Counted from the stretch's first letter, positions 27,125 through 37,341 are shown. The stretch is DNA of 64,000 nt from Escherichia sp. E1V33 (GCF_004211955.1 NZ_RHJI01000033.1:1-64000), one strand, 5' to 3'. A program made the numbers and translations. Notes: a model not told the origin generated them from the sequence alone.

Positions 27125-27608
27125 GATACTGCTCCTTGGGATTAATCGTTTTCATTTCGATACCCTGTAAAAACGACACATCGGGAGCAAACTTAAAATC
27201 GCTATGAAAAAATTTTCGATACGTATTATCTGATGCCACTTTTAGCTAAAAAAAGCAGAGTTTAAATTCAGATAAAAAGATTATTAGCAATATCTGCCAC
27301 ATGGCCAGGTATCAAAATATGTCTTTATCAAGCTCTTGATATAGTTAAGGTTGTCATCAATTAACGCGTTTTTTTCTCAATGTACTGATGCTAAAATTTA
27401 CATTGCGTTGCAAATAGTACACATTTGGCTATTGTACCTGTCCTGTCATTTCGTTACATTTCCACGCCATATAGTGATTAAGAATAATCCTATTACCATA
27501 AAATATTAATTATCACGCAGAAAAATCATCTTCTCAGGGACGTATAAGACTGTGCTTTATGCAAAGCACTATCAGGAACATTTATCCCTTGCTAAGGTAA
27601 ACTCAACT
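27125..27608. other. divergent lafA-lafZ intergenic region (484 bp)
   Basis: AT-rich, no gene. It should contain the promoters of lafA (minus) and lafZ (plus). A hairpin with arms GTGCTTT and AAAGCAC lies at 27553-27570 in the lafZ leader. No confident sigma-28 or sigma-54 match was found here. Confidence 0.4.
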
Positions 27609-28451
27609 ATGAGTATTATTATCAACAACTGGCGGATGGACCCGTCGCTTAATGCCTTAATACATTGCGAAACGGGTGAAACACGTCGTCTCGGCGAATA
27701 CCATTTTATTTTGCTGGAAACATTAGCAAAAAATGCCGATGTAGTTTTATCGCGATCTTATTTATGTGCCGAAGTATGGAAGAACCGCATTGTCGGCGGT
27801 AACAGCCTGCCGACGGCGATCCATGCGTTGCGCGTTGCTATCGACGATGATGGCAAACAACAGAACATTATTAAAACCATCCCGAAGAAAGGTTACTTAT
27901 GCAATAAAGAGTATGTGTCTTTGCCGGAGTCATCGCCTGCGGAAGCGCTGATTATTACCGGCCAGATACAGGGAACTGTGCCAGAAGAGATATCTTCGAC
28001 AACACCGCCTGTGCCTGTTAGAAAAAAACATAAAGGAATAATGGGGTTAGCGTTAGCCGCGGCTGTTATATTTATTGGCTCGACCGTGGGGTATTCACAC
28101 TTGAAAAGTACACCTGACGCCCCGCAGCTGGTAAAAGAGTCAATTAACAGTCCAAGAATAAAAATATTTCATCTTAGTTCTGGAAAAGAAAATAATTCCG
28201 CACCGTTACTGTCACAAACCCTCGCACCAGGGAAAGACAAACTCGATAATTTATTGTCAGCGCATAATATGACAATGACAACATATTATAAATATGTTCG
28301 TAACCGACTGGAAAGTGATATTGTTCTGCGTAACCAGTGCAATGGTAGCTGGCAATTAACCTTTAATGTGGATAGCTGGCAGAATAGCGATATTAATAGC
28401 GCGATGTATCAGAATTTAGAGAAGTTGTTAAATACTGTGCAGAAATGCTGA
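27609..28451 (+). CDS. lafZ: membrane-bound transcription regulator LafZ (CadC/ToxR type)
   Basis: Start at 27609 (MSIIINNWRMDPSLNALIHC, 280 aa). N-terminal OmpR/PhoB-type winged helix (about 1-100; RLGEYHFILLETLAKNADVV, LPTAIHALRVAIDDDGKQQN, KTIPKKGYLC), a linker, one membrane helix near 150-172 (GIMGLALAAAVIFIGSTVGY) and a periplasmic part with two cysteines. This one-component layout reads a periplasmic signal directly. The only plus-strand gene among the late lateral genes, divergent from flagellin. Confidence 0.9.
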   Translation: MSIIINNWRMDPSLNALIHCETGETRRLGEYHFILLETLAKNADVVLSRSYLCAEVWKNRIVGGNSLPTAIHALRVAIDDDGKQQNIIKTIPKKGYLCNKEYVSLPESSPAEALIITGQIQGTVPEEISSTTPPVPVRKKHKGIMGLALAAAVIFIGSTVGYSHLKSTPDAPQLVKESINSPRIKIFHLSSGKENNSAPLLSQTLAPGKDKLDNLLSAHNMTMTTYYKYVRNRLESDIVLRNQCNGSWQLTFNVDSWQNSDINSAMYQNLEKLLNTVQKC

Positions 28452-28464
28452 TGAGCGCTAATAA

Positions 28465-28502
28465 ATGCCGGATGCGACGCTAAACGCGTCTTATCCGGCC
28501 TG
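28465..28502. repeat. single REP after lafZ
   Basis: ATGCCGGATGCGACGC-loop-GCGTCTTATCCGGCCT, between convergent lafZ and lafW. Confidence 0.85.
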
Positions 28503-28509
28503 CCGATAA

Positions 28510-29487
28510 TTACCCCAATAAATTCCTCACCGTCTGGCTGGATATTCGCGCCTGACCGTTCACCGCCTGCAATAAAACCTGATAGTTATGATTGGCGCTA
28601 TCCAGCACGCCGCCAAGGTTTTCCGATGCCTGCACCGCATTTTCCGTTTGCGGGAAGCGGGACATGCCGTCGATCAACTGGCGGGCTTTTTCCTGCTGCA
28701 CCGCCATCTGCGCGCGCTGCTGATTAATGTTTTCCAGCATTTGAGAAATCCCCGCCCCGCCCTGTTGCAGGCTTTGCGCTAAGCGGTCCGCCTGTGACGG
28801 CTCGGCAAAGGTTTTCAGCGGCATAAATGCTGATTTATCGCCATCGGTGCGCGCGCTTAAGGTGCGCTCGATGTCAGGCCACTGTTTTTCAGTGGTGGAG
28901 AAACTGATTCCGTCCGCTTGCTGATGTACCTGCACGCCCACGCGGCGCAGAGCATTGGTCAGCCGCGTCTGATACTGTCCGGCGTTGTCATCCTCAGACA
29001 GCATCACCGCCGAAAGCTGAGTCTGCCGCCCGTCAAAAACGCTGAACATACGCGTTCCCGGCGTGGGGTTGTGTACGAGATTCGCCAGATCCGGCGAGTG
29101 AAAAGTCACCCGCGCTTCGCCCTGCAACACCGGCTGTAACTGGCGGTCCACCGCGCCGCCGGAAAGCGCGGTGCGTTTGTCCAGCATCTGCATCAGCGCC
29201 GTACTCTGCGCCTGCCCGCCCTTGCGCTGGCTGTGACGATAATCGAGCAACTGGTGCTCCAGTTGCCCGAGATAGTGTTCCGCCTGCTGTAACGTGGTGA
29301 GCTGGTCGTTAAGCTGTACACTGTAACGCTGCGGGCGAGTGGTAATCAGCGGCGAGGCCGGATATTCACTCGCCGTCGCCGGGAGTTTTTGCCGCACCGC
29401 CTGAGTGGGCGCAACGGTTGACGACGATACCGCAGCGCTATGCGCGCCGCCGGTGGCGAGTGACGAAGAAGTAAGTCCGACCTGCAT
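28510..29487 (-). CDS. lafW: lateral flagellar hook-associated protein LafW
   Basis: 325 residues, no strong known domain beyond its place. It has a Ser/Thr-rich N terminus, a coiled middle (QAEHYLGQLEHQLLDYRHSQ) and a C-terminal helix pair with NYQVLLQAVNGQARISSQTV, like the C-terminal D0 helix of rod/hook family proteins. In Flag-2 loci this position holds lafW, described as a putative hook-associated protein. 16 bases after lfgL. Confidence 0.75.
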   Translation of the reverse strand: MQVGLTSSSLATGGAHSAAVSSSTVAPTQAVRQKLPATASEYPASPLITTRPQRYSVQLNDQLTTLQQAEHYLGQLEHQLLDYRHSQRKGGQAQSTALMQMLDKRTALSGGAVDRQLQPVLQGEARVTFHSPDLANLVHNPTPGTRMFSVFDGRQTQLSAVMLSEDDNAGQYQTRLTNALRRVGVQVHQQADGISFSTTEKQWPDIERTLSARTDGDKSAFMPLKTFAEPSQADRLAQSLQQGGAGISQMLENINQQRAQMAVQQEKARQLIDGMSRFPQTENAVQASENLGGVLDSANHNYQVLLQAVNGQARISSQTVRNLLG

Positions 29488-29503
29488 ACTGTTCCTGAAA
29501 AGG

Positions 29504-30433
29504 TTAAATCACACTAAAAAGATTCAACTCACTCACCTTCGAGTAAGTCTTGAGGGTCGCTTCCATTGCCACTTCCAGTCCGGTAAAGGTGATTGACGCC
29601 GGGCCGTAATCGAGATCCTGGAGTGAACCAATCAGCTCATCATTAGAGGTGGAGATATCGGTCTGTGCATCGCTCAGCATCGACATGGTGTTCTGCGTCT
29701 CGCCGAGTGACGCAATCGAGGCGTTGAGGTCGTCCGAGGCGGTGTCCACCACATCAACGGCGTTCTGAATATCGCTCTGCACCTGCGGATCTGCCGGAGC
29801 GACGTCCGGGTTTTGCAGCTCCTGCGACAGGGAATTCAGTGTGTTGAGCACATCTAAATTGCTGCCGAAGAAATCGCTCGCCGCCACGTTGGTATCCACT
29901 TCCACGCCGTTCGACACGGTGGTCTGGCGGTGATCGCTGTTGCCCTGATAGCTGTAGCTGTCGGTCACGCCGTCGCCGTCATCGTCCACTGCCACAATCG
30001 GCGGCTCATCGTTGATAGTACCGCCAAACACGTAGTGCCCGTCTTCGTCCTGATAGTTCAGCGCCGCGACCATCGATTCGGTGAGCGACTCAATATCCTG
30101 CCCGAGGCTTGCGAGCGAATCGGCGGTATTGGTGCCATTCGCCGCTTCCAACAGATCGTCGCGCACCGCCAGCAGGCTATTGTTGACGCCATCGAGGATC
30201 GATTCCTGCTGGCTTAAGCCCGCCGACGCGGAGTCGATATTGCTCTGATACTGCTCAATCGCCGACTGCTGACGGTTCAACTGGGTGATGCGCGTGGCGG
30301 CGATCGGGTCATCCGACGGCTGCAAAATTTCCTTGCCGGTTGCCATCTGCTCGACCACATGCGCCAGATCGCCGGAGAGATTATTAAAACTTTGCGTCAT
30401 CGAGACGTAGGTTTGTTGGGTGGTTACTCGCAT
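29504..30433 (-). CDS. lfgL: hook-filament junction protein LfgL (FlgL-like)
   Basis: Start at 30433 (MRVTTQQTYVSMTQSFNNLS) after GGGAGCG; 309 residues. FlgL ends: GKEILQPSDDPIAATRITQL in the N-terminal part and a C-terminal flagellin-like helix. Joins hook and filament together with LfgK. Confidence 0.93.
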   Translation of the reverse strand: MRVTTQQTYVSMTQSFNNLSGDLAHVVEQMATGKEILQPSDDPIAATRITQLNRQQSAIEQYQSNIDSASAGLSQQESILDGVNNSLLAVRDDLLEAANGTNTADSLASLGQDIESLTESMVAALNYQDEDGHYVFGGTINDEPPIVAVDDDGDGVTDSYSYQGNSDHRQTTVSNGVEVDTNVAASDFFGSNLDVLNTLNSLSQELQNPDVAPADPQVQSDIQNAVDVVDTASDDLNASIASLGETQNTMSMLSDAQTDISTSNDELIGSLQDLDYGPASITFTGLEVAMEATLKTYSKVSELNLFSVI

Positions 30434-30447
30434 TTTCGCGCTCCCGC

Positions 30448-31824
30448 TTAGCTGCACATTTCCAGCACCGAATCGAAAATATCGGCCCCGGCGGAAATGA
30501 CTTTCAGATTGGCTTCATAAATTTGTTGATAGGTGATCAGGTTCACCGCTTCTTCGTCCATGCTGACGCCGCTGACGCTGCTTTGCTGGTTTTGCGCTTC
30601 GGAATAAACATTGGACGCGGCATCGACTTCCGTCTGGTTTTGCTGACTGTAAATGCCGATATTGCTGATGATTGACGAGCACGCCTGCCCAACCGTCACG
30701 CTGCCAAGATTGTCGATCTCCAGCGGTTCGGTGGAGATATTGATCAGTGCCTGGAGATTGTCGCTGTTACCGCTTTCGTCCGGCGAACTGGAGAACGCCA
30801 GCTCATCGGCGGTGATATCCGGATTCACGGTCAGCGGGCCATCGGCATTGCTGGCGTCATAGATAAACAGCGGCTCGCCGGGATTACCGTTGAGATCGTA
30901 GCCCTGCGCCAGCTGGTTGTTGACTGCATCGGCGAACTGCGACGCCATGCTGTTGATGGTGTCGGTCAGCGGCGTCAGTACATCGTTTTGATAATCAAAC
31001 AGTGCGCCTAATGAACCGCCGGTGTCGGTGGTCATCGTCGAGGTGGTTCCGGCGAAGGTCAGCGACATGGTCGGCGTACCGTCGGCGTTGGTTTCCAGCG
31101 CGATGGTCGAGCTTTGCTGCCCGCTCACCAGCGGCTGACCGTTTTTCAGGGTAACGTTGTAGTTGCCCTGGTCGTCGATATTGACCTGCACATCCATCAT
31201 CCCGCTCAGTTCTTCTACCATCTGGTCGCGGGCGTCGTACAGCGCGGAGGCGTTATCACCGTTGGCCTCGGCCTGGGCGATTTGCTGGTTATAGCTGGCG
31301 ATGCCGCTGGTAAGCGTATTGATTTGCGACACCATCGCCTGCTGCTGGCTGATGATTTCCGTACTTTGCGAGTCGATGTAATCCAGCGTGTTGTCGATAC
31401 GCAACGACAGCGCCCCGGCTTCACTGATCACCTGCTCGCGCAGGGCGGAATCATCGGGGCTGGTGGTCGCTTCGTTGAGGGCGGCGAAGAAGTTATCGAA
31501 GCCGCCGCTCAGGCTGCTGTTATCGTCGCTCAATACCGCTTCCAATTGCGTGAGATACCCCTGCTGGGTGCTGTAATAGCCGTAATCGCTGGCGGCATAC
31601 CACACCTGATTCACCTGATACTGGTTAGAGACGCGGCGAATGCTGTCGACCTGCACGCCGTTACCAGCGCTGTTCGGCGAACCGCCGCTGGCACCGATGG
31701 TGCTGATCTCCGCCACCTGACGGGTATAGCCCGTGGTCATGGCGTTGGCGGTGTTTTGCGCCGTGACGTTCAGCTCCACCTGCGCCGTTGATGCGCCGCT
31801 GTAGCCGATGTTAATCATGTCCAT
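30448..31824 (-). CDS. lfgK: hook-filament junction protein LfgK (FlgK-like)
   Basis: 458 residues, N-terminal IGYSGASTAQVELNVTAQNT with the rod/hook family ANxxxTGYTRQ motif, and C terminus MDEEAVNLITYQQIYEANLK VISAGADIF split across the last 30 residues. Shorter than FlgK of the main system (547), as a middle domain is reduced. It precedes lfgL with a 14-base gap to the chosen lfgL start. Confidence 0.94.
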   Translation of the reverse strand: MDMINIGYSGASTAQVELNVTAQNTANAMTTGYTRQVAEISTIGASGGSPNSAGNGVQVDSIRRVSNQYQVNQVWYAASDYGYYSTQQGYLTQLEAVLSDDNSSLSGGFDNFFAALNEATTSPDDSALREQVISEAGALSLRIDNTLDYIDSQSTEIISQQQAMVSQINTLTSGIASYNQQIAQAEANGDNASALYDARDQMVEELSGMMDVQVNIDDQGNYNVTLKNGQPLVSGQQSSTIALETNADGTPTMSLTFAGTTSTMTTDTGGSLGALFDYQNDVLTPLTDTINSMASQFADAVNNQLAQGYDLNGNPGEPLFIYDASNADGPLTVNPDITADELAFSSSPDESGNSDNLQALINISTEPLEIDNLGSVTVGQACSSIISNIGIYSQQNQTEVDAASNVYSEAQNQQSSVSGVSMDEEAVNLITYQQIYEANLKVISAGADIFDSVLEMCS

Positions 31825-31906
31825 GTTGGATCCTTACCGGTAAATCGTGCCGGTTAAAAGCGGCGTGAAGATGGGGATTCTTAAGTTCCGTAAACCGGGT
31901 GCCGAA

Positions 31907-31990
31907 CGCCGGATGCGGCGTGGACGCCTTATCCGGCCTACATACGGGCACCTCGTAGGCCTGATAAGACGCGACAGCGTCGCATCAGGC
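31907..31990. repeat. REP pair between lfgJ and lfgK
   Basis: GCCGGATGCGGCGTGGACG... CCTTATCCGGCCTAC followed by the inverted unit GTAGGCCTGATAAGACGCG...CGCATCAGGC. It sits inside the lfg gene series in the only larger gap at this point. Confidence 0.9.
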
Positions 31991-32006
31991 ACCAAACGTC
32001 GGAGCC

Positions 32007-32306
32007 TCATTTATGCTTCGGCGACAACTGCTTCACAATCATCGCCGCAATCCCAATCCCGTGCTGTTGCGCCAGGGTGTTACACAACTCATCGTCATAA
32101 AACCCCTGCATCATGCGCACCGAATCGCTGTTAAACGGGTTATCTTTCGAATCAAACAACTCGTTGGTTTTGCGCATTTCTTTCAGCATGTTGCGTAAAA
32201 AAATCGCCTCAAACTGCTCCGCGGCCTGCTTAATATCATTGGCCTGAACCTTCGGCCCCATTAACGCATCGCTGCCGTCAATCCCGCCGCTGCCGTTCAC
32301 TTTCAT
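32007..32306 (-). CDS. lfgJ: rod-binding protein LfgJ (FlgJ N-domain only)
   Basis: 99 residues, covering only the rod-cap/chaperone part of FlgJ (DIKQAAEQFEAIFLRNMLKE, MMQGFYDDELCNTLAQQHGI). The muramidase domain of the 313-residue main-system FlgJ is missing, so a separate peptidoglycan hydrolase must open the wall. Its start shares one base with the lfgI stop. Confidence 0.92.
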   Translation of the reverse strand: MKVNGSGGIDGSDALMGPKVQANDIKQAAEQFEAIFLRNMLKEMRKTNELFDSKDNPFNSDSVRMMQGFYDDELCNTLAQQHGIGIAAMIVKQLSPKHK

Positions 32307-33406
32307 CAGATCACCTCCAGGTCGGCATCCAGCGCGCCTGCTTCATGCAGCGCCTGCAAAATCGACATAATGTCGTCCGGCGTTGCGCCTAAACTGTTCA
32401 GCGCATTCACCAGCGTTTTCAGGCTGCTCGACTCCGGCAAACTCACCACGCCCGGGCGCGCATGATTCACCGCGATATTGCTCTGCGGCGTTACCGCCGT
32501 GCGCCCGCCCGCAAAGGCATTCGGCTGGCTGACGTTGCTGGTTTCGTTAATCGAGACGGTCAAACTGCCGTGCGACACCGCCGCCGCGTGCAGCGCAACG
32601 CCATCGCCCATCACCACCGTACCGGTACGCGAGTTAAACACCACACGGGCGCGGATTTTCTCCGCCTGCACCTGCACATCGTCCAGTTGCGACATAAACG
32701 CCACCCGCGCGCCGGGGCTGGTGGGCGCACGCACGGTAACGTTGGTGGAACTCTGTGCGGTGGCAATGCCGCCAAACGAAGCGTTAATTGCCGCCGCAAT
32801 GTTGTTAGCGTCTTTAAACGACGGGCGTTTCAGGTTGAGGGTGATGGTGTCGCCCATCTGAAAATCGCTGGGGATCTCGCGCTCCACCGTCGCGCCGTTA
32901 GGAATTAACCCGGCGGTTGGCGTATTAACCGTCACGCTGGAACCGCTGGCCCCGGTGGCGTTCATCCCGCCCACCACCACGCTGCCCTGCGCCAGGGCAT
33001 AAACCTCGCCATCCGCGCCGTGCAACTGCGTCAGCAACAAAGTGCCGCCACGAATACTTTTGGCATCGCCAATCGACGAAACGGTGACATCAATGGTCTG
33101 CCCGCGCGAGTACATTGGCGGCAATGTGGCACTCACCGCCACCGCTGCGACGTTTTTCACCTTCGGGTCGATTTTATTCGGCAACTGCACGCCAAACTGG
33201 CGCAGCATATTGGTGATGGTCTGGTTGGTGAATTTGACCTGGTTTTTATCGCCGGTGCCGTCGAGGCCGACCACCAGGCTGTAGCCGACCAGTTGGTTTT
33301 CGCGCACACCCTGTACGTTGACCAGCGACTCCAGCGATTGCGCCAGCGCCACGCCGGGCAGCGCCAGGCTCACGGCGATAACTGCGGCCTTTATCCAGTT
33401 TTGCAT
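32306..33406 (-). CDS. lfgI: P-ring protein LfgI (FlgI-like)
   Basis: Start at 33406 gives a signal peptide ([20 protein letters not shown], cut after ALA) and 366 residues; GGAGAG precedes. Mature start [20 protein letters not shown] and the conserved [11 protein letters not shown] are canonical. Forms the periplasmic P ring. Confidence 0.95.
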   Translation of the reverse strand: MQNWIKAAVIAVSLALPGVALAQSLESLVNVQGVRENQLVGYSLVVGLDGTGDKNQVKFTNQTITNMLRQFGVQLPNKIDPKVKNVAAVAVSATLPPMYSRGQTIDVTVSSIGDAKSIRGGTLLLTQLHGADGEVYALAQGSVVVGGMNATGASGSSVTVNTPTAGLIPNGATVEREIPSDFQMGDTITLNLKRPSFKDANNIAAAINASFGGIATAQSSTNVTVRAPTSPGARVAFMSQLDDVQVQAEKIRARVVFNSRTGTVVMGDGVALHAAAVSHGSLTVSINETSNVSQPNAFAGGRTAVTPQSNIAVNHARPGVVSLPESSSLKTLVNALNSLGATPDDIMSILQALHEAGALDADLEVI

Positions 33407-33420
33407 TGCACTCTCCGGCA

Positions 33421-34086
33421 TTAAATCGGGAACAGAGGATGGTTAAACAGCCGCGTCAGCCAGCCTGCGGCGTTGGCGTCGCTTAACGCGCCGCGTCCGG
33501 CATAGGAGATGCGGGCATCGGCGATCCGCTGGGAGGAAACCGAGTTGTCGTTCTGGATGTCGTCGGCGCGTACCAGGCCGCTTAAGCGGATGTACTCATC
33601 GCCCTGGTTGAGGGTGAGCCATTTTTCGCCGCGAATTTCCAGGATGCCGTTGGGCTGCACCGCGTGGACGGAAACGGTGATCTCCCCGCGCAGGCTGTTC
33701 TGCTGCTGGGAAGTGGCGCTGCCGTCAAAGTCGCGGTTAGCGTCGATGGAGCCGGAAAGCTTATCTTTGGTGTGTCCAAAAATGGTCGGCGCGCCGATAT
33801 CGACGGTGTTGTTTTTACCGAAGTTGGTTTTCGCCTGTTTGCTCGACTGGGTGGATTCTTCGAGGATCACCGTCAGGATATCGCCCACGCGGTAAGCCCG
33901 CCGATCGGCGGTTAGCGACCAGTTGTAGCCGGTTTCAAACACGCCCCCGGCACGCCCGTCTGCCGGAGGCGGCGCTTCGGTTTTCGGTGGCGCAAAGTAT
34001 GCGTCGTCTTTTTTGACCAGAATGGCCTGCGATTCACACCCGCTAAGGAGTGGAAGCAGCGCCACCAGCCAGAGATAATTTTTCAC
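33421..34086 (-). CDS. lfgH: L-ring lipoprotein LfgH (FlgH-like)
   Basis: 221 residues with lipobox LLSGC at residues 13-17. FlgH core: [60 protein letters not shown]. Forms the outer-membrane ring. 15 bases between its stop region and the chosen lfgI start. Confidence 0.96.
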   Translation of the reverse strand: MKNYLWLVALLPLLSGCESQAILVKKDDAYFAPPKTEAPPPADGRAGGVFETGYNWSLTADRRAYRVGDILTVILEESTQSSKQAKTNFGKNNTVDIGAPTIFGHTKDKLSGSIDANRDFDGSATSQQQNSLRGEITVSVHAVQPNGILEIRGEKWLTLNQGDEYIRLSGLVRADDIQNDNSVSSQRIADARISYAGRGALSDANAAGWLTRLFNHPLFPI

Positions 34087-34155
34087 ATTCTGCCTGTTTA
34101 GTGTTGCAGGCCACGGGAGTGGCCGGTTGTTTGGTGGGTGTGGAGCTGTTTATTC

Positions 34156-34268
34156 CCCCTCACCCTAGCCCTCTCCCCAGAGGGGCGAGGGGACTGACCT
34201 GTGCGCGTTGTTACAATGTGCGCCGCTTTTCCCCCTCTCCCTTCCAGGGAGAGGGCCGGGGTGAGGGT
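34156..34268. repeat. CCCTCACCC/GGGTGAGGG palindromic repeat, copy 1
   Basis: A 113-base element beginning CCCCTCACCCTAGCCCTCTC and ending with its inverted partner GGCCGGGGTGAGGG, with inner dyads (CCCCAGAGGGGCGAGGGG; CCCTTCCAGGGAGAGGG). The same element occurs at 41546-41655. Not of REP type; it looks like a small non-coding mobile repeat. Confidence 0.7.
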
Positions 34269-34294
34269 TACAGACCGCACGCAGCCCTACACCC

Positions 34295-35080
34295 TTACAA
34301 CGTCTGACTGATGTACTGCAGCATATCGTCCGCCGCCGACACCATTTTGGCGTTCATCTCGTACGCGCGTTGCACCGTAATCATCGCCACCATTTCGTTG
34401 ACGATATCCACGTTCGAGCCTTCCAGTGCGTTGTCCTGCAAAGTGCCAAGCCCATCTTCGCCCGGCACACCTTCTGTCGGCTGACCGCTGGCGGTGGTTT
34501 CCAGATAGAGGTTGTCACCCTCGGCGGAAAGCCCCGCCGGGTTAGCGAAGTTAACCAGCGTCAGTTGCCCTAACTCGGTCACGTCGCTGTCGCCAGGTAA
34601 GATCGCCGTCACCGTGCCGTCCTCACCAAAAGCAACATTAGTCGCCCCCGCCGGAACGTCGATCTCCGGCTGTAAAGGCAAGCCCTGCGAGTTGGTCAGT
34701 ACGCCGTCAGCGTTCACCTGCAAATTACCATCGCGTGTATAAGCGATATCGCCGTTAGCCTTTTGCACCTGCAAAAATCCCTGCCCCATAATGGCGACAT
34801 TCATCGCGTTGTCGGTGGTTTCGACATTGCCTTCGGTGAAGGTTTTCTGGGTGCCGACAATGCGCACGCCGCTACCGAATTGCAGCCCGGTCGGCATGAT
34901 GTTGTTCTGGTCAAGCATCGCGCCCGGCGCTTCCTGGGTCTGGTAGAACAGATCCTGAAACATCACCCGGTCGCGCTTGAAGCCGGTGGTGTTAACGTTG
35001 GCGATATTGTTGGCAATCGCGCTCATTTCAGCATCCTGCGCCGAGAGGCCGGTTTTGCTGATCCATAATGCTGCGTTCAT
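34295..35080 (-). CDS. lfgG: distal rod protein LfgG (FlgG-like)
   Basis: Start at 35080 (MNAALWISKTGLSAQDAEMS, 261 aa). Family motif SAIANNIANVNTTGFKRDRV and C terminus NEMVAMITVQRAYEMNAKMV. Upstream in-frame codons run through a REP element and are not coding. Confidence 0.96.
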   Translation of the reverse strand: MNAALWISKTGLSAQDAEMSAIANNIANVNTTGFKRDRVMFQDLFYQTQEAPGAMLDQNNIMPTGLQFGSGVRIVGTQKTFTEGNVETTDNAMNVAIMGQGFLQVQKANGDIAYTRDGNLQVNADGVLTNSQGLPLQPEIDVPAGATNVAFGEDGTVTAILPGDSDVTELGQLTLVNFANPAGLSAEGDNLYLETTASGQPTEGVPGEDGLGTLQDNALEGSNVDIVNEMVAMITVQRAYEMNAKMVSAADDMLQYISQTL

Positions 35081-35114
35081 GGTGTTAGATTCCGTGTTAT
35101 TTTTAGGCCGCGGT

Positions 35115-35250
<136 letters not shown>

Positions 35251-35258
35251 ATGTGCGG

Positions 35259-35996
35259 TTACGAGCCGCGCAATAAGCGGTTGCCCGCGTCGCTGATATC
35301 TTCGGCGGTTTTCATCATCTTGATCTGCGCTTCAAACTGGCGGTTCATGGCGATGGACGACATCATCTCGCTTACCGCCGAGACGTTGCTGCCTTCGAGA
35401 AAACCGCCGCTGACTTTGATGTTTTCATCGCGCTGGGCCGGAATGCCGTCGCCAGTCACCAGCATCCCTTCAGGATTTTTCGCCAGGTTAGCGACCGGGA
35501 TATCCACCAGCTTCAGGCGGTCGATATCCATCGTCGCGGTCACGTCGCCGTCATCGGGCGTCACCGACAGCGTGCCGTCGCTGCCAAACGAAGCAATGGC
35601 GTTCGGCGGCAGAATGATCGGCCCGTTATCCCCCAGCACCAGATTGCCGTCGATGGTCAGTTGCCCCTGGTCGTCCTGCTGAATGTTGCCGTTGCGGGTA
35701 TAAACTTCGTTACCGTGTTTATCCTGCACCGCAATGTAACCCGCGCCCTGAATCGCCACGTCCAGCGGGCGTTCGGTTTTCTCCGCCACGCCAGTGCTGT
35801 CGTTCACGCCGCTGGCCCCTTCCTGCGCCATATAACGCGTGTCGAAGCCGATGCCTTTCACCTTGTCGTTGGTCGCCATCGCCATATCGGCGCGAAAACC
35901 GTTGGTGTTGACGTTCGCCAGGTTGTTGGCGCTGATCTGCTGCTCGTACAGGGTCTGAGAAGCACCGCTCAGGGCGGTATAAATCAAACGGTCCAT
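35259..35996 (-). CDS. lfgF: proximal rod protein LfgF (FlgF-like)
   Basis: 245 residues, MDRLIYTALSGASQTLYEQQ start, family motif SANNLANVNTNGFRADMA, C terminus SMMSSIAMNRQFEAQIKMMK. Its start shares a base with the lfgE stop. Confidence 0.96.
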   Translation of the reverse strand: MDRLIYTALSGASQTLYEQQISANNLANVNTNGFRADMAMATNDKVKGIGFDTRYMAQEGASGVNDSTGVAEKTERPLDVAIQGAGYIAVQDKHGNEVYTRNGNIQQDDQGQLTIDGNLVLGDNGPIILPPNAIASFGSDGTLSVTPDDGDVTATMDIDRLKLVDIPVANLAKNPEGMLVTGDGIPAQRDENIKVSGGFLEGSNVSAVSEMMSSIAMNRQFEAQIKMMKTAEDISDAGNRLLRGS

Positions 35997-37198
35997 TACA
36001 TTGCCTGGAACAGCGCGTCATCGAGCTGCGTGCTGGTAGCGATAACTTTGGTATTGGCCTGATAGTTACGCTGGGCGGTCATCAGGTTGACCAGTTCGCT
36101 GGTGATATCGACGTTAGAGCTTTCGAGCACGCCCGATGAGAGCGTACCGCAGGTGCCGGAGCCGGGAACGCCAATCAGCGGGGTGCCGGATTCGCCCGTT
36201 TGTACCCACGCAGTGCCACTCACCGCTTCGAGACCGTTTTCATTCGGGAAGGTCGCCAGCACCACCTGCCCCTGCAACATGCGCTCGCCGTTGCTGTAGG
36301 TGGCGTAAACTTTGCCATCGTTATCAACCTGCACGCCGTTTTGCGTTGCGGAAGCGTAGCCGTTGGCAGCGTTGGTGGTGACCGAGAAGTCCGAGCCGTA
36401 TTGCGTACAGGTGGTGTAATCGACGGTTAAGTCGATGGGTGCGGCGGCGTCGGTCTGAAATTCAATGGTCTGCGGTGTGGTTGGCGAAGTCAGCTTCCCG
36501 GTGTTCGGGTCGAAGGTTAAGGTGGTCGCCGGAACGCCGGTCTGCTGCTGACCGTCGAAGGTGTACTGAACTTCCCAGGTGTTGTCGCTGGTTTTGGTGA
36601 AGTACTGGCATATCGAGTGTTCGTTACCCAATGAGTCATACACCGTGGTGGTGTAGCTGTCGGTATACGAGCTGCTGTTGGTTGGATCGAACGGCACGGT
36701 TGTACGGTCGATAGCCGCATCGCTGGCATCGAAGTTGGCAGTAAAGGTCAGGCTGCTGCTGGCCTGCGCCGGGATATTGCCGGTTTTGATCTGGATATCA
36801 GTCACCGTACCGGTTTGCAGGGTGCCCGTGTCATCGACCGGATAACCTTGTAAATAGTCGCCCGAGGCGTTGACGATATAGCCGTTTTTGTCGGTTTCAA
36901 ACGATCCGGCGCGGGTATAAGAAATGTTGCCCGCGCTGTCGCAGGTAACAAAAAAGCCGTCGTCATTAATCGCCAGATCCAGCGCGTTGCCGGTGGATAC
37001 CAGCGAACCGCCGCGCGAAATACTTTGCGCGGTGCCCGCCACGCTGACGCCCATCGCCTGGCTTCCGGCATACATGGCTGAAAACTGGGTGGTCATCGAC
37101 TTATAGCCTACCGTTCCGGCGTTGGCGATGTTGTTACTGATCCCGTCGAGCTGTTCGTTAACGGCATTCAGCCCCGTTGCGGCAATTTCATAACTCAT
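35996..37198 (-). CDS. lfgE: hook protein LfgE (FlgE-like)
   Basis: 400 residues. N terminus MSYEIAATGLNAVNEQLDGI then SNNIANAGTVGYKSMTTQFS; middle domain with FDANFDASDA-type hook repeats; C terminus ELVNLMTAQRNYQANTKVIA. Contains unusual cysteines (CDSAGN, CQYF, CTQYG, SGTCGTL). Confidence 0.96.
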   Translation of the reverse strand: MSYEIAATGLNAVNEQLDGISNNIANAGTVGYKSMTTQFSAMYAGSQAMGVSVAGTAQSISRGGSLVSTGNALDLAINDDGFFVTCDSAGNISYTRAGSFETDKNGYIVNASGDYLQGYPVDDTGTLQTGTVTDIQIKTGNIPAQASSSLTFTANFDASDAAIDRTTVPFDPTNSSSYTDSYTTTVYDSLGNEHSICQYFTKTSDNTWEVQYTFDGQQQTGVPATTLTFDPNTGKLTSPTTPQTIEFQTDAAAPIDLTVDYTTCTQYGSDFSVTTNAANGYASATQNGVQVDNDGKVYATYSNGERMLQGQVVLATFPNENGLEAVSGTAWVQTGESGTPLIGVPGSGTCGTLSSGVLESSNVDITSELVNLMTAQRNYQANTKVIATSTQLDDALFQAM

Positions 37199-37242
37199 TG
37201 TTTCGTCCTGTTAATTCAAATTTTGACAGCGTGCCCGTTGTT

Positions 37243-37326
37243 TTGCCGGATGCGGCGTGAACGCCTTATCCGGCCTACAAAACCATGCAGTTTCATGTAG
37301 GCCTGATAAGCGAAGCGCATCAGGCA
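37243..37326. repeat. REP pair between lfgD and lfgE
   Basis: GCCGGATGCGGCGTGAACGC...CCGGCCTAC and inverted GTAGGCCTGATAAGCGAAGCGCATCAGGC. Confidence 0.9.
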
Positions 37327-37341
37327 ATTTGGCACCGGACA

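Noticed and set aside
27125..27250. Sigma-28 promoter of lafA
   Set aside because: No TAAAGTTT-N11-GCCGATAA match; CCCGATGT occurs but without a correctly spaced -35 element, so no site is reported.
31841..31856. Sigma-54-like CGGCACG sequence before lfgK
   Set aside because: The -12 half reads ACCGG instead of TTGC; spacing works but the key GC is missing.
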